Assembly (NCBI GenBank): GCA_007128425.1
Contig: SKXL01000093.1
Span: 1 to 32,246, forward strand
Length of the DNA stretch: 32,246 nucleotides
Origin: Balneolales bacterium
Lineage (GTDB): Bacteria > Bacteroidota > Rhodothermia > Balneolales > Natronogracilivirgulaceae
Direction of reading: 5' to 3'
The translations under genes and the position numbers were made by a program. Shown here piece after piece: positions 23,966 to 32,246 of this stretch. Position 1 is the first letter of the stretch. The number at the start of each line of letters is the position of its first letter. The notes beneath the pieces are model-generated. The model was not told where the DNA came from, ran no database searches, and saw only the letters and a program-made list of their open reading frames with translations.

Positions 23966-26314
23966 ATGACAACTTATCATATGACATTGACAAACAAAGC
24001 GATAGCCGCTTGCATATCAATAATTAGTTTAGCATCAATTCTCACGTTCATACCATTGAAGGTTTTTTCTCAACAGGGGGGTGATTACGTGATCAGACCT
24101 GTTTCAGAGATCCAGTATACTAGCCTGGAACTTCACCTGGAGGCCGGATTTGAAGAAAAAACCATACGCGGCTCTGCCAGATACCATTTCCGGCCCAAGC
24201 ATGCATATGTTGACAGCATTTCCTGGATGGTACCCGGCATGGACATTCTAAAACTTGAACTGGATGGCCAGAAAATACCATACAGCAGAAATGGTGATTC
24301 ACTTGTAATTTCTTTTGATGATCATCCTGATCCGGCACAGCAATATACGATTGCAGTCTCTTATGAATCGAAACCCGCTTTTGGTGTTCATTTCAAACAC
24401 AATGGAACCATCTTTTCATCAACCCTTCCGGGCAGTGTTGCTCACTGGCTGCCCGGACCGATTCACCCGCGTGTCTCAATGCCTGTAACCATTACACTGG
24501 AAGCCCCAGGAAATTATAATGCCGTTGCTACTGGTTCACCGTCGGATGAGCAAGCTACGGAAAAGGGTAGAAAATTTGTGTTCTCATCGGATAACGAAAC
24601 ACCTGTTTCTGAATTATTTTTCGCTGTTGGTGATTTCGCCATGGAGGAATCATTTTCGGGTACAAAGAATATCAGGGTTTACCACGAACATGGAGTAGTT
24701 GAAGACGGGCGCTCGAGAGAGATACTCTCCTACATGATACAACGCATACGCGAACATGAGCGTTATTTTCGCAGTGAGCTGCCTGTTTCTGCGTTCCATA
24801 CTCTGATACTTTCAGATGATAAATGGGAAACCCGTCCCTATGCAGCAGGGATTGCAGTATTTTCCAGCCCACAGGGGCAAATTGAGACACTGATCTCTCG
24901 TGCAATCGCATCACAATGGATCGGCATTTCCTCGCGGGCAGAACAGTGGGCGGATTCTCGTTTTATTGTGCTGCTCCAGGCTTTGGTAGCAGAAGAATTG
25001 GATGATCCTGAATGGCAGTCGGTAGCAGATCCACTTGAACAGGCTTTCAGAGTGCCCCGGACACTGTATTCCGAGCAAACGATGGAAAGGTGGCAGTGGG
25101 CACGTCGTTATTTGCGAGATCAAGCTCCGCCGCTTCTATCGGATGTACTGCCATACCTTGTCAGAGATTTTTCAGGTAATTCCGGAGTTTACGAAGCGGA
25201 TGATTTTTCCCGCATGGCATATCAAAAGACCGGAAGGTGGATTTCCTATCCTGTAATCAATGAACCTGTACCGGAATCAAAACCAGTGTATCGTGTTCTG
25301 ATATCAGAGACAAGAGACTCAGAACGGCTTGCACTGGCTTTGGTGCCCACCGGTGATTACAGGGAACGCGTTAATACAGCAACCATTAACTGGACTCATA
25401 ACGGTGAATTTTTCGATAGGCAAGTGGAGTTTCGCGGAACAGGAGATACACTAAATATTCCGATAAATGGCCGCGTCAGTAATGTATGGATTAGTGCTGG
25501 TGATGATTCGGACGTAAACTTCGAAATCGATAAGCCCTTTTCGTTCTGGCTCTACCAGCTGCGTCGAGACGACCGCCCTGAAAAGAGACGAGAAGCCGCC
25601 CTGGCGCTGAAGGACCATGACTCGGATCCTGATCTGCAATTGGCGGTGCAGGATATAATGAACCGCGAAGAAAATACCGAAGTGCTGGCAGCGCTTTATC
25701 GTCTCATGGCAAAACTGACATCAGGAGCCAGCGGTACAGAAAGGCGCTTTCTGGAAGGAGTCACCTCTCCTGATGCAGAGATCCGTATGGTCTCCATGCA
25801 ATCCCTTAAGGCATACCCCGGTAATTCGCAAGTCCAAAACAGGGTTTTGGAGATCATACAAACGTCTGATGACATTCCACTTGTCAACCAGGCTGTACGT
25901 ACCTACAGAAATCTGATTGATGAGGATGAGTTTCGTGATTTCGCCATCAGGTTTTTAAGAGAAGACCGTCAGGAACTGCTTTTCACCAAAACATTGCTGG
26001 AGGAGCTTTTTGAAGTACCGGTGGATGATACCTCTTTTGAAGCAGCTGTCGAATACCTCAATCCGGGCTACGCTTTCAAAATCCGGTGGCTGGCCTATAT
26101 TCAGTTGAGCAGATTTGCAGCTGATCGCGAATGGCAGGCCGATTTTGCCAGGAACAATTCGGATGATCCGGATCCCAGAATACGGTTTGCGGCGATTTTT
26201 TCTGTGCCACAGATAGATTTGCAGGATCAGGTACCTTTTTTGCAGTCACATATGTTGCTTGAATATGATATTCGTATATTAAAGCAGGCAAGTGAACTCG
26301 CCAATGCCGAATAG
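23966..26314 (+). CDS. M1-fold protein without zinc-binding residues, with helical-repeat tail
   Basis: 782 residues, probably exported (signal segment about 10-35 ending near FSQQ). An M1-like N-terminal beta domain (45-235) leads into a helical domain. At the zinc site the line reads ISRAIASQWIG (310-320), where active members have the HExxHxWxG pattern. The two His and the catalytic Glu are Arg312, Ser316 and Ala313. The third ligand, 19 residues after the second His, is Val335 (in WADSRFIVLLQAL), not Glu. The exopeptidase motif region reads PYAAGIAVFSS, with no GxMEN. The C-terminal part (about 545-780) is helix pairs like HEAT repeats (FLEGVTSPDAEIRMVSMQSL). A binding role is likely, comparable to TAF2, but the function is not known. 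The active M1 at 5361-7067 is a distant paralog. Confidence 0.75.
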   Translation: MTTYHMTLTNKAIAACISIISLASILTFIPLKVFSQQGGDYVIRPVSEIQYTSLELHLEAGFEEKTIRGSARYHFRPKHAYVDSISWMVPGMDILKLELDGQKIPYSRNGDSLVISFDDHPDPAQQYTIAVSYESKPAFGVHFKHNGTIFSSTLPGSVAHWLPGPIHPRVSMPVTITLEAPGNYNAVATGSPSDEQATEKGRKFVFSSDNETPVSELFFAVGDFAMEESFSGTKNIRVYHEHGVVEDGRSREILSYMIQRIREHERYFRSELPVSAFHTLILSDDKWETRPYAAGIAVFSSPQGQIETLISRAIASQWIGISSRAEQWADSRFIVLLQALVAEELDDPEWQSVADPLEQAFRVPRTLYSEQTMERWQWARRYLRDQAPPLLSDVLPYLVRDFSGNSGVYEADDFSRMAYQKTGRWISYPVINEPVPESKPVYRVLISETRDSERLALALVPTGDYRERVNTATINWTHNGEFFDRQVEFRGTGDTLNIPINGRVSNVWISAGDDSDVNFEIDKPFSFWLYQLRRDDRPEKRREAALALKDHDSDPDLQLAVQDIMNREENTEVLAALYRLMAKLTSGASGTERRFLEGVTSPDAEIRMVSMQSLKAYPGNSQVQNRVLEIIQTSDDIPLVNQAVRTYRNLIDEDEFRDFAIRFLREDRQELLFTKTLLEELFEVPVDDTSFEAAVEYLNPGYAFKIRWLAYIQLSRFAADREWQADFARNNSDDPDPRIRFAAIFSVPQIDLQDQVPFLQSHMLLEYDIRILKQASELANAE

Positions 26315-26334
26315 CACCATATATTACTTTCAAT

Positions 26335-26598
26335 ATGAACTATATTATTAAGCTTCCACCCAAATCCAAGCGTGATGATATCATTGAAGCATGGGTCAAT
26401 GATGTGCTACATGATCATGACTATGCCAGACTTCGTGCCGTATTAAACCAGTTAATTGAAAGTGGATTTAATAGAGATGGCGTCATGTTCATGTACCTTC
26501 ACCGCTCCACACACGAGCTCGCCTGCAAAAAAATTGTTGAAGAATCACGGTATGATCTGGCCGAAATTGCATTCAGTAACCCCATCAGTCTCAACTAA
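26335..26598 (+). CDS. small protein of unknown function
   Basis: 87 residues, not recognised. The composition is soluble and mostly helical, with charged stretches (KSKRDDIIEAWVNDVLHDHDYARL), no signal peptide or membrane segment, and a single Cys near residue 64. It starts 20 bases after the degenerate M1-like gene on the same strand and probably shares its mRNA. Its TAA stop overlaps the TAG stop of the convergent ABC permease by two bases, so the 3' ends share sequence and there is no intergenic terminator. Confidence 0.7.
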   Translation: MNYIIKLPPKSKRDDIIEAWVNDVLHDHDYARLRAVLNQLIESGFNRDGVMFMYLHRSTHELACKKIVEESRYDLAEIAFSNPISLN

Positions 26599-27890
26599 TT
26601 CTCTCGAACCCACTTCCACAATTCCCTGAAGCCGGCTTTTTTTCCGTACATCAGAATACCAGTGCGGTAAATTCTGGCGCTCATCCAAATAAGGACTACA
26701 AACGTCAGAATCATCAACAAGACCGTGCCCCAGAGCTGCCAAAATGGAATTTGGATTACGGCCATTCGAACCGGCATGAGAATCGGTGCGAAAAACGGCA
26801 CCATCGATAATACGACCGAGAGTGTCGAGGCCGGATCATCTGATACCGGAAACAGAAACATAAGCGGGATGATTATCAACATAATAATCGGCATCTGAAG
26901 CTGCTGGCTGTCCGATTCCTGATCAACGGCCGAACCTACAGCGGCAAACAAAGAGCTGTAAATCAGAAACCCCAGAAGAAAAAACAGCACAAAGCTGATC
27001 CAGATAAACGGATCGATAGACGGAATGCTGAACGCTGCTGCATCGGTTGATGCACCCACAGGTTGTTCATGTATTGCGCCGCTTTCCATGAACAGTGCCA
27101 TAATCGGTCCGGCAATCATCATTATTCCGGCTCCGGCAGCAGCCCAAATAGCAAACTGTGTGAGACCGAGAAGGGCTACACCGGTCACTTTACCCATCAA
27201 CAATTCAAATGGTCGCACGGATGAAGCAATCACCTCCACAATGCGACTTGTTTTCTCCTCCATCACACTTCTCATAATCACGGCACCGTAACCGAACATA
27301 GCTCCGTAAATGATGAAGCCCATGACAAAGCCGAGAAGCATGAAAAAACCGCTATCGGCTTCTTCTGTACCTTCAGCAGTAATGGTAAGATTCTCTGTTT
27401 GTACCCGATCGGCCAAAATGGCACGGACTTCGGCAGGGGTATCCAACCGGTCCAGCCGAATATCACGGACAATCTGTTGCACATCCGATCTGATCCGGGA
27501 AGTTACTGTCATGCCTGCTGTACCACCATGGAAGAATGTGACCTTGCCCTGACCATCAAGTATTTCATGAGGGATGACCAGGTAACCCTCGATCGATCCG
27601 TTAATGAGTCGGGTTCGCAACTCATCCGGGGCGTCACTTGTCAACTTGTAATAAATCGAGTCATTGGCCACCAGTCCGGATCCCACTTCACCGGTTTCAT
27701 CGTATACCAGAAACTGGCGCTCTCTTTCAGCAGTCATGGTCTGGATGAGCGTAGGAAGGATCAGCAGTAGAATCATCACTACAGGGGCAAGGATCGTGGT
27801 TACAATGAAAATCTTGCTCCTGAGGCGGGTCAGATATTCTCTTTGGATTATCAGGAAGAGTTTCTCTTTTTGAATCAAGTCAAAAGTCAT
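26595..27890 (-). CDS. ABC-2 type transporter permease
   Basis: Membrane subunit of an ABC exporter, 431 residues, of the NatB/YhaP type. After REYLTRLRSKIFIVTTILAPVV the first membrane span (about 25-50) leads to a large extracytoplasmic domain (about 55-185), then five or more spans, with SRIVEVIASSVRPFELLMGK as the conserved loop before the third span. The C-terminal part ends in VLIWMSARIYRTGILMYG. The substrate is not evident; relatives export sodium or unknown hydrophobic compounds. The start ATG overlaps the end of the ATPase gene by four bases (ATGA), the typical coupling of NatAB-like pairs. Confidence 0.88.
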   Translation of the reverse strand: MTFDLIQKEKLFLIIQREYLTRLRSKIFIVTTILAPVVMILLLILPTLIQTMTAERERQFLVYDETGEVGSGLVANDSIYYKLTSDAPDELRTRLINGSIEGYLVIPHEILDGQGKVTFFHGGTAGMTVTSRIRSDVQQIVRDIRLDRLDTPAEVRAILADRVQTENLTITAEGTEEADSGFFMLLGFVMGFIIYGAMFGYGAVIMRSVMEEKTSRIVEVIASSVRPFELLMGKVTGVALLGLTQFAIWAAAGAGIMMIAGPIMALFMESGAIHEQPVGASTDAAAFSIPSIDPFIWISFVLFFLLGFLIYSSLFAAVGSAVDQESDSQQLQMPIIMLIIIPLMFLFPVSDDPASTLSVVLSMVPFFAPILMPVRMAVIQIPFWQLWGTVLLMILTFVVLIWMSARIYRTGILMYGKKAGFRELWKWVREN

Positions 27891-28786
27891 TTTGAAACCG
27901 AATCGATAAAAATTTCCTGGATGCTGGGCTGTACCAGTTCGAATGCATGGATTCTAACGTGACGTTGCGCTTCACGTAGAATCAGCTGGTCGTTTGCCCC
28001 CTCAAGAAGCCGGAGTTCAGCATAATTTGTGGAACGGTTGTTGATCCGTATGTTTTCCATATTGTTCAGAAACCTGCTGTCACCACTGAATCGTAGACGG
28101 ATACTATTCAGTCCGTATGATGAACGAATTTCAGTCAGATCGCCCTGCAGAATGAGCTTGCCCTTGTTGAAAAGGGCTATATCATCGCATAGTTGTTCTA
28201 CTTGTTCCATCCGGTGTGTGGCAAAGAAAATGGTTTTACCTGCATCACGGAGTTCAAGGATGGCCTCCTTGAGCATCTCACTGTTAATAGGATCAAGCCC
28301 ACTGAAAGGCTCATCAAAAATAAGACAGTCCGGATCATGGGCAATTGTGGCTATAAACTGAACTTTTTGCTGCATTCCCTTGGAAAGCTCGCCGACTTCC
28401 TGCCCAATCCAGTCAAGGGCACCAAACCGCTCAAGCCAATAACGAATTTGGCTACGTGCCTTTTCCCTGGTAAATCCTTTCAGGCGACACAAATAGATGA
28501 GTTGTTCACCGACTTTCATCTTTTTATACAGGCCACGCTCTTCGGGCAGATAACCCAGTTTTTTTTGTGTTTCGGGTCCAACAGGCTGACCAAACATTTT
28601 TATGGATCCTGAATCGGGCTTGAGAATGTAGGTAAGCATTCGAATGCTGGTCGTTTTCCCCGCTCCATTAGGACCAAGTAATCCAAAAATTCGTCCCTTC
28701 CTGACTACAAAACTTACATTGTCCACAGCCCGGTGGTTTCCGAACTGCTTGGTTACATTACTGAATTCTACAATGGAATCACTCAT
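27887..28786 (-). CDS. ABC transporter ATP-binding protein
   Basis: Cytoplasmic ATPase partner of the ABC-2 permease, 299 residues. Walker A GPNGAGKT (38-45), a Q-loop region near LPEERGLYKKM (80-90), signature LSKGMQQKVQ (134-143), Walker B CLIFDEPFSGLDP (154-166), and H-loop FATHRMEQ. The signature is LSKGMQQ rather than the classical LSGGQ, as in the NatA/YhaQ group. A C-terminal extension (about 215-299) is typical. It is divergent from the glycogen operon across 224 bases and heads the ABC pair. Confidence 0.93.
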   Translation of the reverse strand: MSDSIVEFSNVTKQFGNHRAVDNVSFVVRKGRIFGLLGPNGAGKTTSIRMLTYILKPDSGSIKMFGQPVGPETQKKLGYLPEERGLYKKMKVGEQLIYLCRLKGFTREKARSQIRYWLERFGALDWIGQEVGELSKGMQQKVQFIATIAHDPDCLIFDEPFSGLDPINSEMLKEAILELRDAGKTIFFATHRMEQVEQLCDDIALFNKGKLILQGDLTEIRSSYGLNSIRLRFSGDSRFLNNMENIRINNRSTNYAELRLLEGANDQLILREAQRHVRIHAFELVQPSIQEIFIDSVSK

Positions 28787-28849
28787 GGATCAGACGTGTT
28801 GTACATAAAAAAAAACTATCCAATAGTAAGAAAGTCTTTAAAAATAAAG

Positions 28850-28880
28850 TTTGTAAGATAGCCTTTGAATTTCTTATATA
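28850..28880 (+). promoter_or_regulatory. possible promoter of the glycogen operon
   Basis: In the 224-base divergent gap, TTGTAA (28851-28856) and TATATA (28875-28880) are spaced by 18 bases. Read instead as a Bacteroidota-type promoter, the TTTG at 28850-28853 lies 21 bases before TATATA. A start of transcription near 28888 would leave a leader of about 120 bases. The rest of the gap holds a CATTC/GAATG hairpin at 28911-28923 and no obvious gene. Confidence 0.35.
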
Positions 28881-29010
28881 CATGTTAAAAGTCGAATCGT
28901 TCGATGCATCATTCAACGAATGCAGGAAATTGAAAAATATGTTTCATCGGGTGAAATGCGACTTCAGGTTATGTCGGTTTCTTACGGTCAAAACAGCAAA
29001 TTAGTTTCAC

Positions 29011-30453
29011 ATGCAAGTTATTCACATCAGTTTCGAGTGTTATCCGGTAGCAAAAGCAGGGGGACTGGCCGACGTTGTCGGATCACTGCCCAAGTATTTA
29101 CAGCAGTTTAATGTTGAATCGTGGGTCGTGATGCCTCATTTTGATATCGAATGGGTGCGCAACCACGAATTTGAGACCGTCCATCAAGGTATTGCCCGGC
29201 TTGGTGATAACCGCTTCGAATACCGCATCCTGCATGAAGCGGGAGATGTGCTTGGATTTCCGGTTTATCTGGTTGACATACCCGGCAGACTGGACCGCTC
29301 CGGTATTTATATTGACGCTCAAAGTGATTTTCCCTACTGGGATGAGTTTGAACGGTTTGCGACCTTTCAAATTGCTACACTGGACTGGATGAAATCATTC
29401 AGTAAAAAACCGGATATTATACATTGCCATGATCATCACACCGCACTGATTCCTTTTTTAATGACCAGTTCACCGGTATATCACGAATTCCGTTCCATTC
29501 CTACTGTGCTGACGATTCATAATGGACATTACCAGGGCTGGTATGATCAGGACAAGAGAAATCAACTTCCTAAAATCGATCCCGAACGCGAAGGTTTTTT
29601 ATACTGGAACGGCCGAATGAATGCGCTTTCTGCGGGAATAAGAACCGCATGGAGAATTACTACCGTCTCGGATTCGTATCTTGAAGAGCTTCAACACTCA
29701 TGCAAGGGACTGGAGTCGCTGCTTTCTTACGAGAAAGACAAGTCGCTGGGAATAATCAACGGAATCGACACCGATGTCTGGGACCCGGCTTCAGATCCAC
29801 TTATTGTGGCTAATTATGATTCCGACACATTTGTCGAGGGAAAAAGCAAAAATAAGAACTGGCTATGTGAAAAATTTGAATTTGACCCCAATCTGCCGCT
29901 GTTTTCATTTATCGGCAGACTTGTCGATGAAAAGGGTGCTGACATTCTTCCGGATCTTATAACACGATTTATCGAAACCGGTTTTAAGGGAAGCTTTCTG
30001 ATTTTGGGCACAGGAGAACCGTGGCTGCACAAGAGGTTTCAGGAGATGAAGGGGCAGTATGTTGATTTTTTTGATGCCTCACTGACCTATAACGAAAAAC
30101 TGGCTCATCGCATGTATGCGGGTAGTGATTTTCTTCTGATGCCGTCCCGTGTAGAACCTTGCGGGCTGAACCAGATGTATGCCATGAGGTATGCCACGAT
30201 TCCTGTTGCAAGAAGTATCGGCGGCCTGAAAGACACCGTCATCGACTACTCTGAAAAGGAAGGATACGGCATTCTGTTTGATCAATTCAATCTGGATGAT
30301 GCCTTTAATGCGCTGAAACGAGCCACCACTGTTTACTCTGACAAGACCCTCATGGAGGGGCTTCAAAAAAAAGCGGCTCTCAAAGATTTTTCCTGGCATA
30401 ATTCGACAAAAAAGTATCATGAAATGTACCAATTATTAATCATGGAGAAGTGA
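29011..30453 (+). CDS. glgA: glycogen synthase (GT5)
   Basis: Transfers glucose from ADP-glucose to a growing alpha-1,4-glucan, 480 residues, close to the family's usual 475-480. The N-terminal KAGGL (15-19) of the ADP-glucose site, HCHDHH (138-143), LTIHNGHYQGWY (167-178), NGIDTDVWDP (250-259), GRLVDEKG (302-309) and the C-terminal EPCGLNQMYAMRYATIPV with Glu382 are all in place. The IHNGHYQG part is a variation on the usual IHNxxxQG. The pair with glgC suggests use of ADP-glucose from the neighbour. It starts ATG 29011 without a Shine-Dalgarno sequence. Confidence 0.92.
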   Translation: MQVIHISFECYPVAKAGGLADVVGSLPKYLQQFNVESWVVMPHFDIEWVRNHEFETVHQGIARLGDNRFEYRILHEAGDVLGFPVYLVDIPGRLDRSGIYIDAQSDFPYWDEFERFATFQIATLDWMKSFSKKPDIIHCHDHHTALIPFLMTSSPVYHEFRSIPTVLTIHNGHYQGWYDQDKRNQLPKIDPEREGFLYWNGRMNALSAGIRTAWRITTVSDSYLEELQHSCKGLESLLSYEKDKSLGIINGIDTDVWDPASDPLIVANYDSDTFVEGKSKNKNWLCEKFEFDPNLPLFSFIGRLVDEKGADILPDLITRFIETGFKGSFLILGTGEPWLHKRFQEMKGQYVDFFDASLTYNEKLAHRMYAGSDFLLMPSRVEPCGLNQMYAMRYATIPVARSIGGLKDTVIDYSEKEGYGILFDQFNLDDAFNALKRATTVYSDKTLMEGLQKKAALKDFSWHNSTKKYHEMYQLLIMEK

Positions 30454-30454
30454 T

Positions 30455-31723
30455 ATGAATTCAATAATCGCTGTCATTCTCGGTGGCGGTGCCGGAACCC
30501 GTCTCTATCCTCTTACGAAAAACAGGTCAAAACCGGCTGTTCCGGTCGGTGGTAAATACCGGCTAGTAGATATTCCCATCTCCAACTGTCTCCATTCCGA
30601 TATACGCCAGATCTACGTGCTGACACAGTTCAATTCTGCTTCGCTGAATCAGCACATAAAAAACACATACCATTTCGACGCTTTCGCAAGGGGTTTTGTC
30701 GATATTCTTGCAGCCGAACAGACTCCCAGCTCGCACCAGTGGTTTCAGGGAACGGCTGATGCTGTGAGACAAACTTTCCGTTATCTGCAAAATCACAAGG
30801 CAGACAGAATTCTGATCCTTTCGGGCGACCAGCTCTACCAGATGGACTACCGCAGCATGATGGATAATCATGAGGATCATAACGCCGAGCTGACCATTGG
30901 AACGATACCGGTGACAGCGCAGGATGCCACCGGATTTGGTATCCTGAAAACCGATCGTGATGGGATGATCACCAGTTTTATCGAGAAACCCACCCTGGAC
31001 CAGCTCGAAGGATGGGAATCCGAGGTATCCGATGAACTTAAGGCGCAAGGAAAAGTCTATCTTGCCTCCATGGGCATTTACGTGTTTAACAAGGATACAC
31101 TTTGGCACCTCATCAATGACAACCCGGAATCGGTAGATTTTGGCAAGGAGGTCATACCGAAAGCAATATCTTCCAAATTGAAAGTAGCCAGCTACAAGTA
31201 TACGGGTTACTGGACGGATATTGGAACCATTGCATCTTTTTACGATGCCAATCTGGAGCTGGCCGATGCTTTGCCCCAGTTTGATCTCTATGCACAGGGG
31301 AAACGGATTTTTACACGTCCGCGTCTGCTGCCACCAACCAAATTATTTGGAACCAGTGTCGATCGCTCGCTGATCGCAGAAGGCTGTATTATTGAAGCAG
31401 ATTCGATTTTCCATTCCATTGTCGGTATCCGGGCCCGAATCGGTGATGGAACGGTTATTTCGGAGTCGATCGTAATGGGCAATGATTTCTACTCCACGCT
31501 CGAAGAGCTTCAGCAGGGAAACCCTGATTTTCCGAACAGGGGAATAGGCAGTCACTGCCACATTGAACGCGCTATCATCGATAAAAATGCCAGAATTGGA
31601 AATAATGTGAAAATAACCGGCGGTCCACACCTCACAGATACAAGCAATGAAAACTACACAATTGTTGATGGTATTGTAGTCGTTGAAAAAAACGGAGTGA
31701 TCAAAGACGGTACGGTAATCTGA
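30455..31723 (+). CDS. glgC: glucose-1-phosphate adenylyltransferase
   Basis: Makes ADP-glucose from glucose-1-phosphate and ATP, the rate-setting step of glycogen synthesis. 422 residues, usual size. N-terminal nucleotide-binding LGGGAGTRLYPLT (9-21), followed by KPAVPVGGKYRLVDIPISNC, is diagnostic. The QGTADAVRQ block, GDQLYQMDY, FIEKP and GYWTDIGTIASFYDANL follow, then a C-terminal left-handed beta-helix with IVGIRARIGDGTVI and IGSHCHIERAIIDKNARIG. It starts one base after the glgA stop, with a good GGAG (30444-30447) 7 bases before the ATG, unlike most genes here. Confidence 0.96.
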   Translation: MNSIIAVILGGGAGTRLYPLTKNRSKPAVPVGGKYRLVDIPISNCLHSDIRQIYVLTQFNSASLNQHIKNTYHFDAFARGFVDILAAEQTPSSHQWFQGTADAVRQTFRYLQNHKADRILILSGDQLYQMDYRSMMDNHEDHNAELTIGTIPVTAQDATGFGILKTDRDGMITSFIEKPTLDQLEGWESEVSDELKAQGKVYLASMGIYVFNKDTLWHLINDNPESVDFGKEVIPKAISSKLKVASYKYTGYWTDIGTIASFYDANLELADALPQFDLYAQGKRIFTRPRLLPPTKLFGTSVDRSLIAEGCIIEADSIFHSIVGIRARIGDGTVISESIVMGNDFYSTLEELQQGNPDFPNRGIGSHCHIERAIIDKNARIGNNVKITGGPHLTDTSNENYTIVDGIVVVEKNGVIKDGTVI

Positions 31724-31730
31724 TAAAAAC

Positions 31731-32246
31731 ATGATCCAATGTAGATATTTTCTCTGCATCACATTGTTGACATACCTGCTGTTTTTCGTTTTTTCGTGCA
31801 AGCAATCTTTGGAAAGTGACAGCGAAGCAGCACTGTCACCAGGGGACACCATCAGCCTTGCGGTTATGGCGACAGCAGATGTCCACGGACGCGTTCGGGC
31901 TTGGGATTATTATCGTGACCGGGAAGAGCCACGGTATGCTTTGTCAAAAGTTGCCACACTTGTTGATTCGATACGATCTGTATACCGGTACCACCTGCTT
32001 CTGGATGCCGGTGACTGGTTGCAGGGAAACCCATTTGCGGAATATTTTGCTCTTCATGATCCCCAGGAGCGTCATTTCCCATTTCTTGAAGTAGCGGATG
32101 CAATGGAATTTGATGCGATAGTTCTGGGCAACCATGAGTTCAATTTTGGTCTGGATTATCTGAACAGACAGATTGAAATGACCAGAACGCCCATTATCGG
32201 TGCCAATATATATAACCATGGGACGAACCAGCCGGCCTATCCACCT
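31731..32246 (+). CDS. lipoprotein 5'-nucleotidase / metallophosphatase, 3' end missing
   Basis: The first 172 residues of a secreted phosphoesterase of the UshA/CpdB type; it runs off the right edge without a stop. The start is ATG 31731, 7 bases after the glgC stop. Residues 6-22 form a signal segment that ends in a lipobox-like VFSC, with Cys23 as the probable lipidation site. Metallophosphatase metal motifs follow: DVHG (Asp50, His52), DAGDWLQGNP (Asp95) and GNHEFNFG (Asn134, His135). Its likely role is dephosphorylating extracellular or periplasmic nucleotides. It appears co-transcribed with glgA-glgC, though the biochemical link to glycogen is not obvious. Confidence 0.88.
   Translation, partial: MIQCRYFLCITLLTYLLFFVFSCKQSLESDSEAALSPGDTISLAVMATADVHGRVRAWDYYRDREEPRYALSKVATLVDSIRSVYRYHLLLDAGDWLQGNPFAEYFALHDPQERHFPFLEVADAMEFDAIVLGNHEFNFGLDYLNRQIEMTRTPIIGANIYNHGTNQPAYPP

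Noticed and set aside
26629-26643. AAGCCGGCTT followed by seven T as a plus-strand terminator
   Set aside because: The stem would have only three base pairs with a four-base loop, and it lies inside the permease coding sequence.
28920-29111. A 63-residue open frame overlapping the start of glgA
   Set aside because: It crosses the well-supported glgA start in another frame, has no recognisable features and is explained by the leader region.
31343-31852. A 169-residue minus-strand frame over the glgC end and nucleotidase start
   Set aside because: Both overlapped genes have diagnostic motifs, whereas this frame has none.
1-32246. Mobile elements, CRISPR arrays, tRNA or rRNA genes
   Set aside because: No terminal inverted repeats, transposase or integrase motifs, regular repeats or cloverleaf-like regions were seen on reading both strands.

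Overview
This window is a stretch of bacterial chromosome with dense, mostly housekeeping gene content. Gene order and protein style suggest a member of the Bacteroidota/Rhodothermota/Balneolota group, with Balneolota my best guess. The clues are the fabG-acpP-fabF-rnc order, few Shine-Dalgarno sequences, a FecR-type protein, a small histone H1-like protein, and M1 and M42 peptidases next to core genes. The lineage is an inference from protein resemblance, not a computed placement. I see no insertion sequence, prophage, CRISPR array, rRNA or tRNA, and no gap over 300 bases without a gene.

Left part (1-7067, plus strand): the end of fabG, then acpP, fabF and rnc (fatty-acid synthesis plus RNase III), followed by ilvE, thyA, a dihydrofolate reductase gene and an active-looking M1 metallopeptidase, with short gaps or overlaps. 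At 7149-9439 on the minus strand are an HD-domain phosphohydrolase and a membrane-anchored FecR/FnIII-like protein. At 9560-10636 on the plus strand is an M42 aminopeptidase ending in a strong bidirectional terminator.

Middle (10729-15000, minus strand): a 57-residue histone H1-like protein, a degenerate amino-acid-kinase-like protein, a two-domain cytidine deaminase whose first domain has lost its zinc site, and a penicillin-acylase-family protein with an altered nucleophile region. At 15083-19206 on the plus strand is a tight four-gene set: diaminopimelate decarboxylase, threonine aldolase, an MFS transporter and a probable inactive alpha/beta-hydrolase.

Right part: an OmpR-type response regulator and a TrmH-like rRNA/tRNA methyltransferase run into a convergent Tex gene with overlapping 3' ends. 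A HisN-like phosphatase follows, then a large M1-fold protein that has lost its zinc site and carries a helical-repeat tail, then a small unknown protein. A convergent ABC export pair comes next. The window ends with a glycogen operon (glgA, glgC) whose third gene is a lipoprotein 5'-nucleotidase, cut by the window edge.

The most unusual theme is the number of enzyme folds with lost or altered catalytic residues between 11 and 26.3 kb: kinase, deaminase domain, Ntn-hydrolase, alpha/beta-hydrolase and M1 peptidase. I found no clear defence, mobile or secondary-metabolite system.
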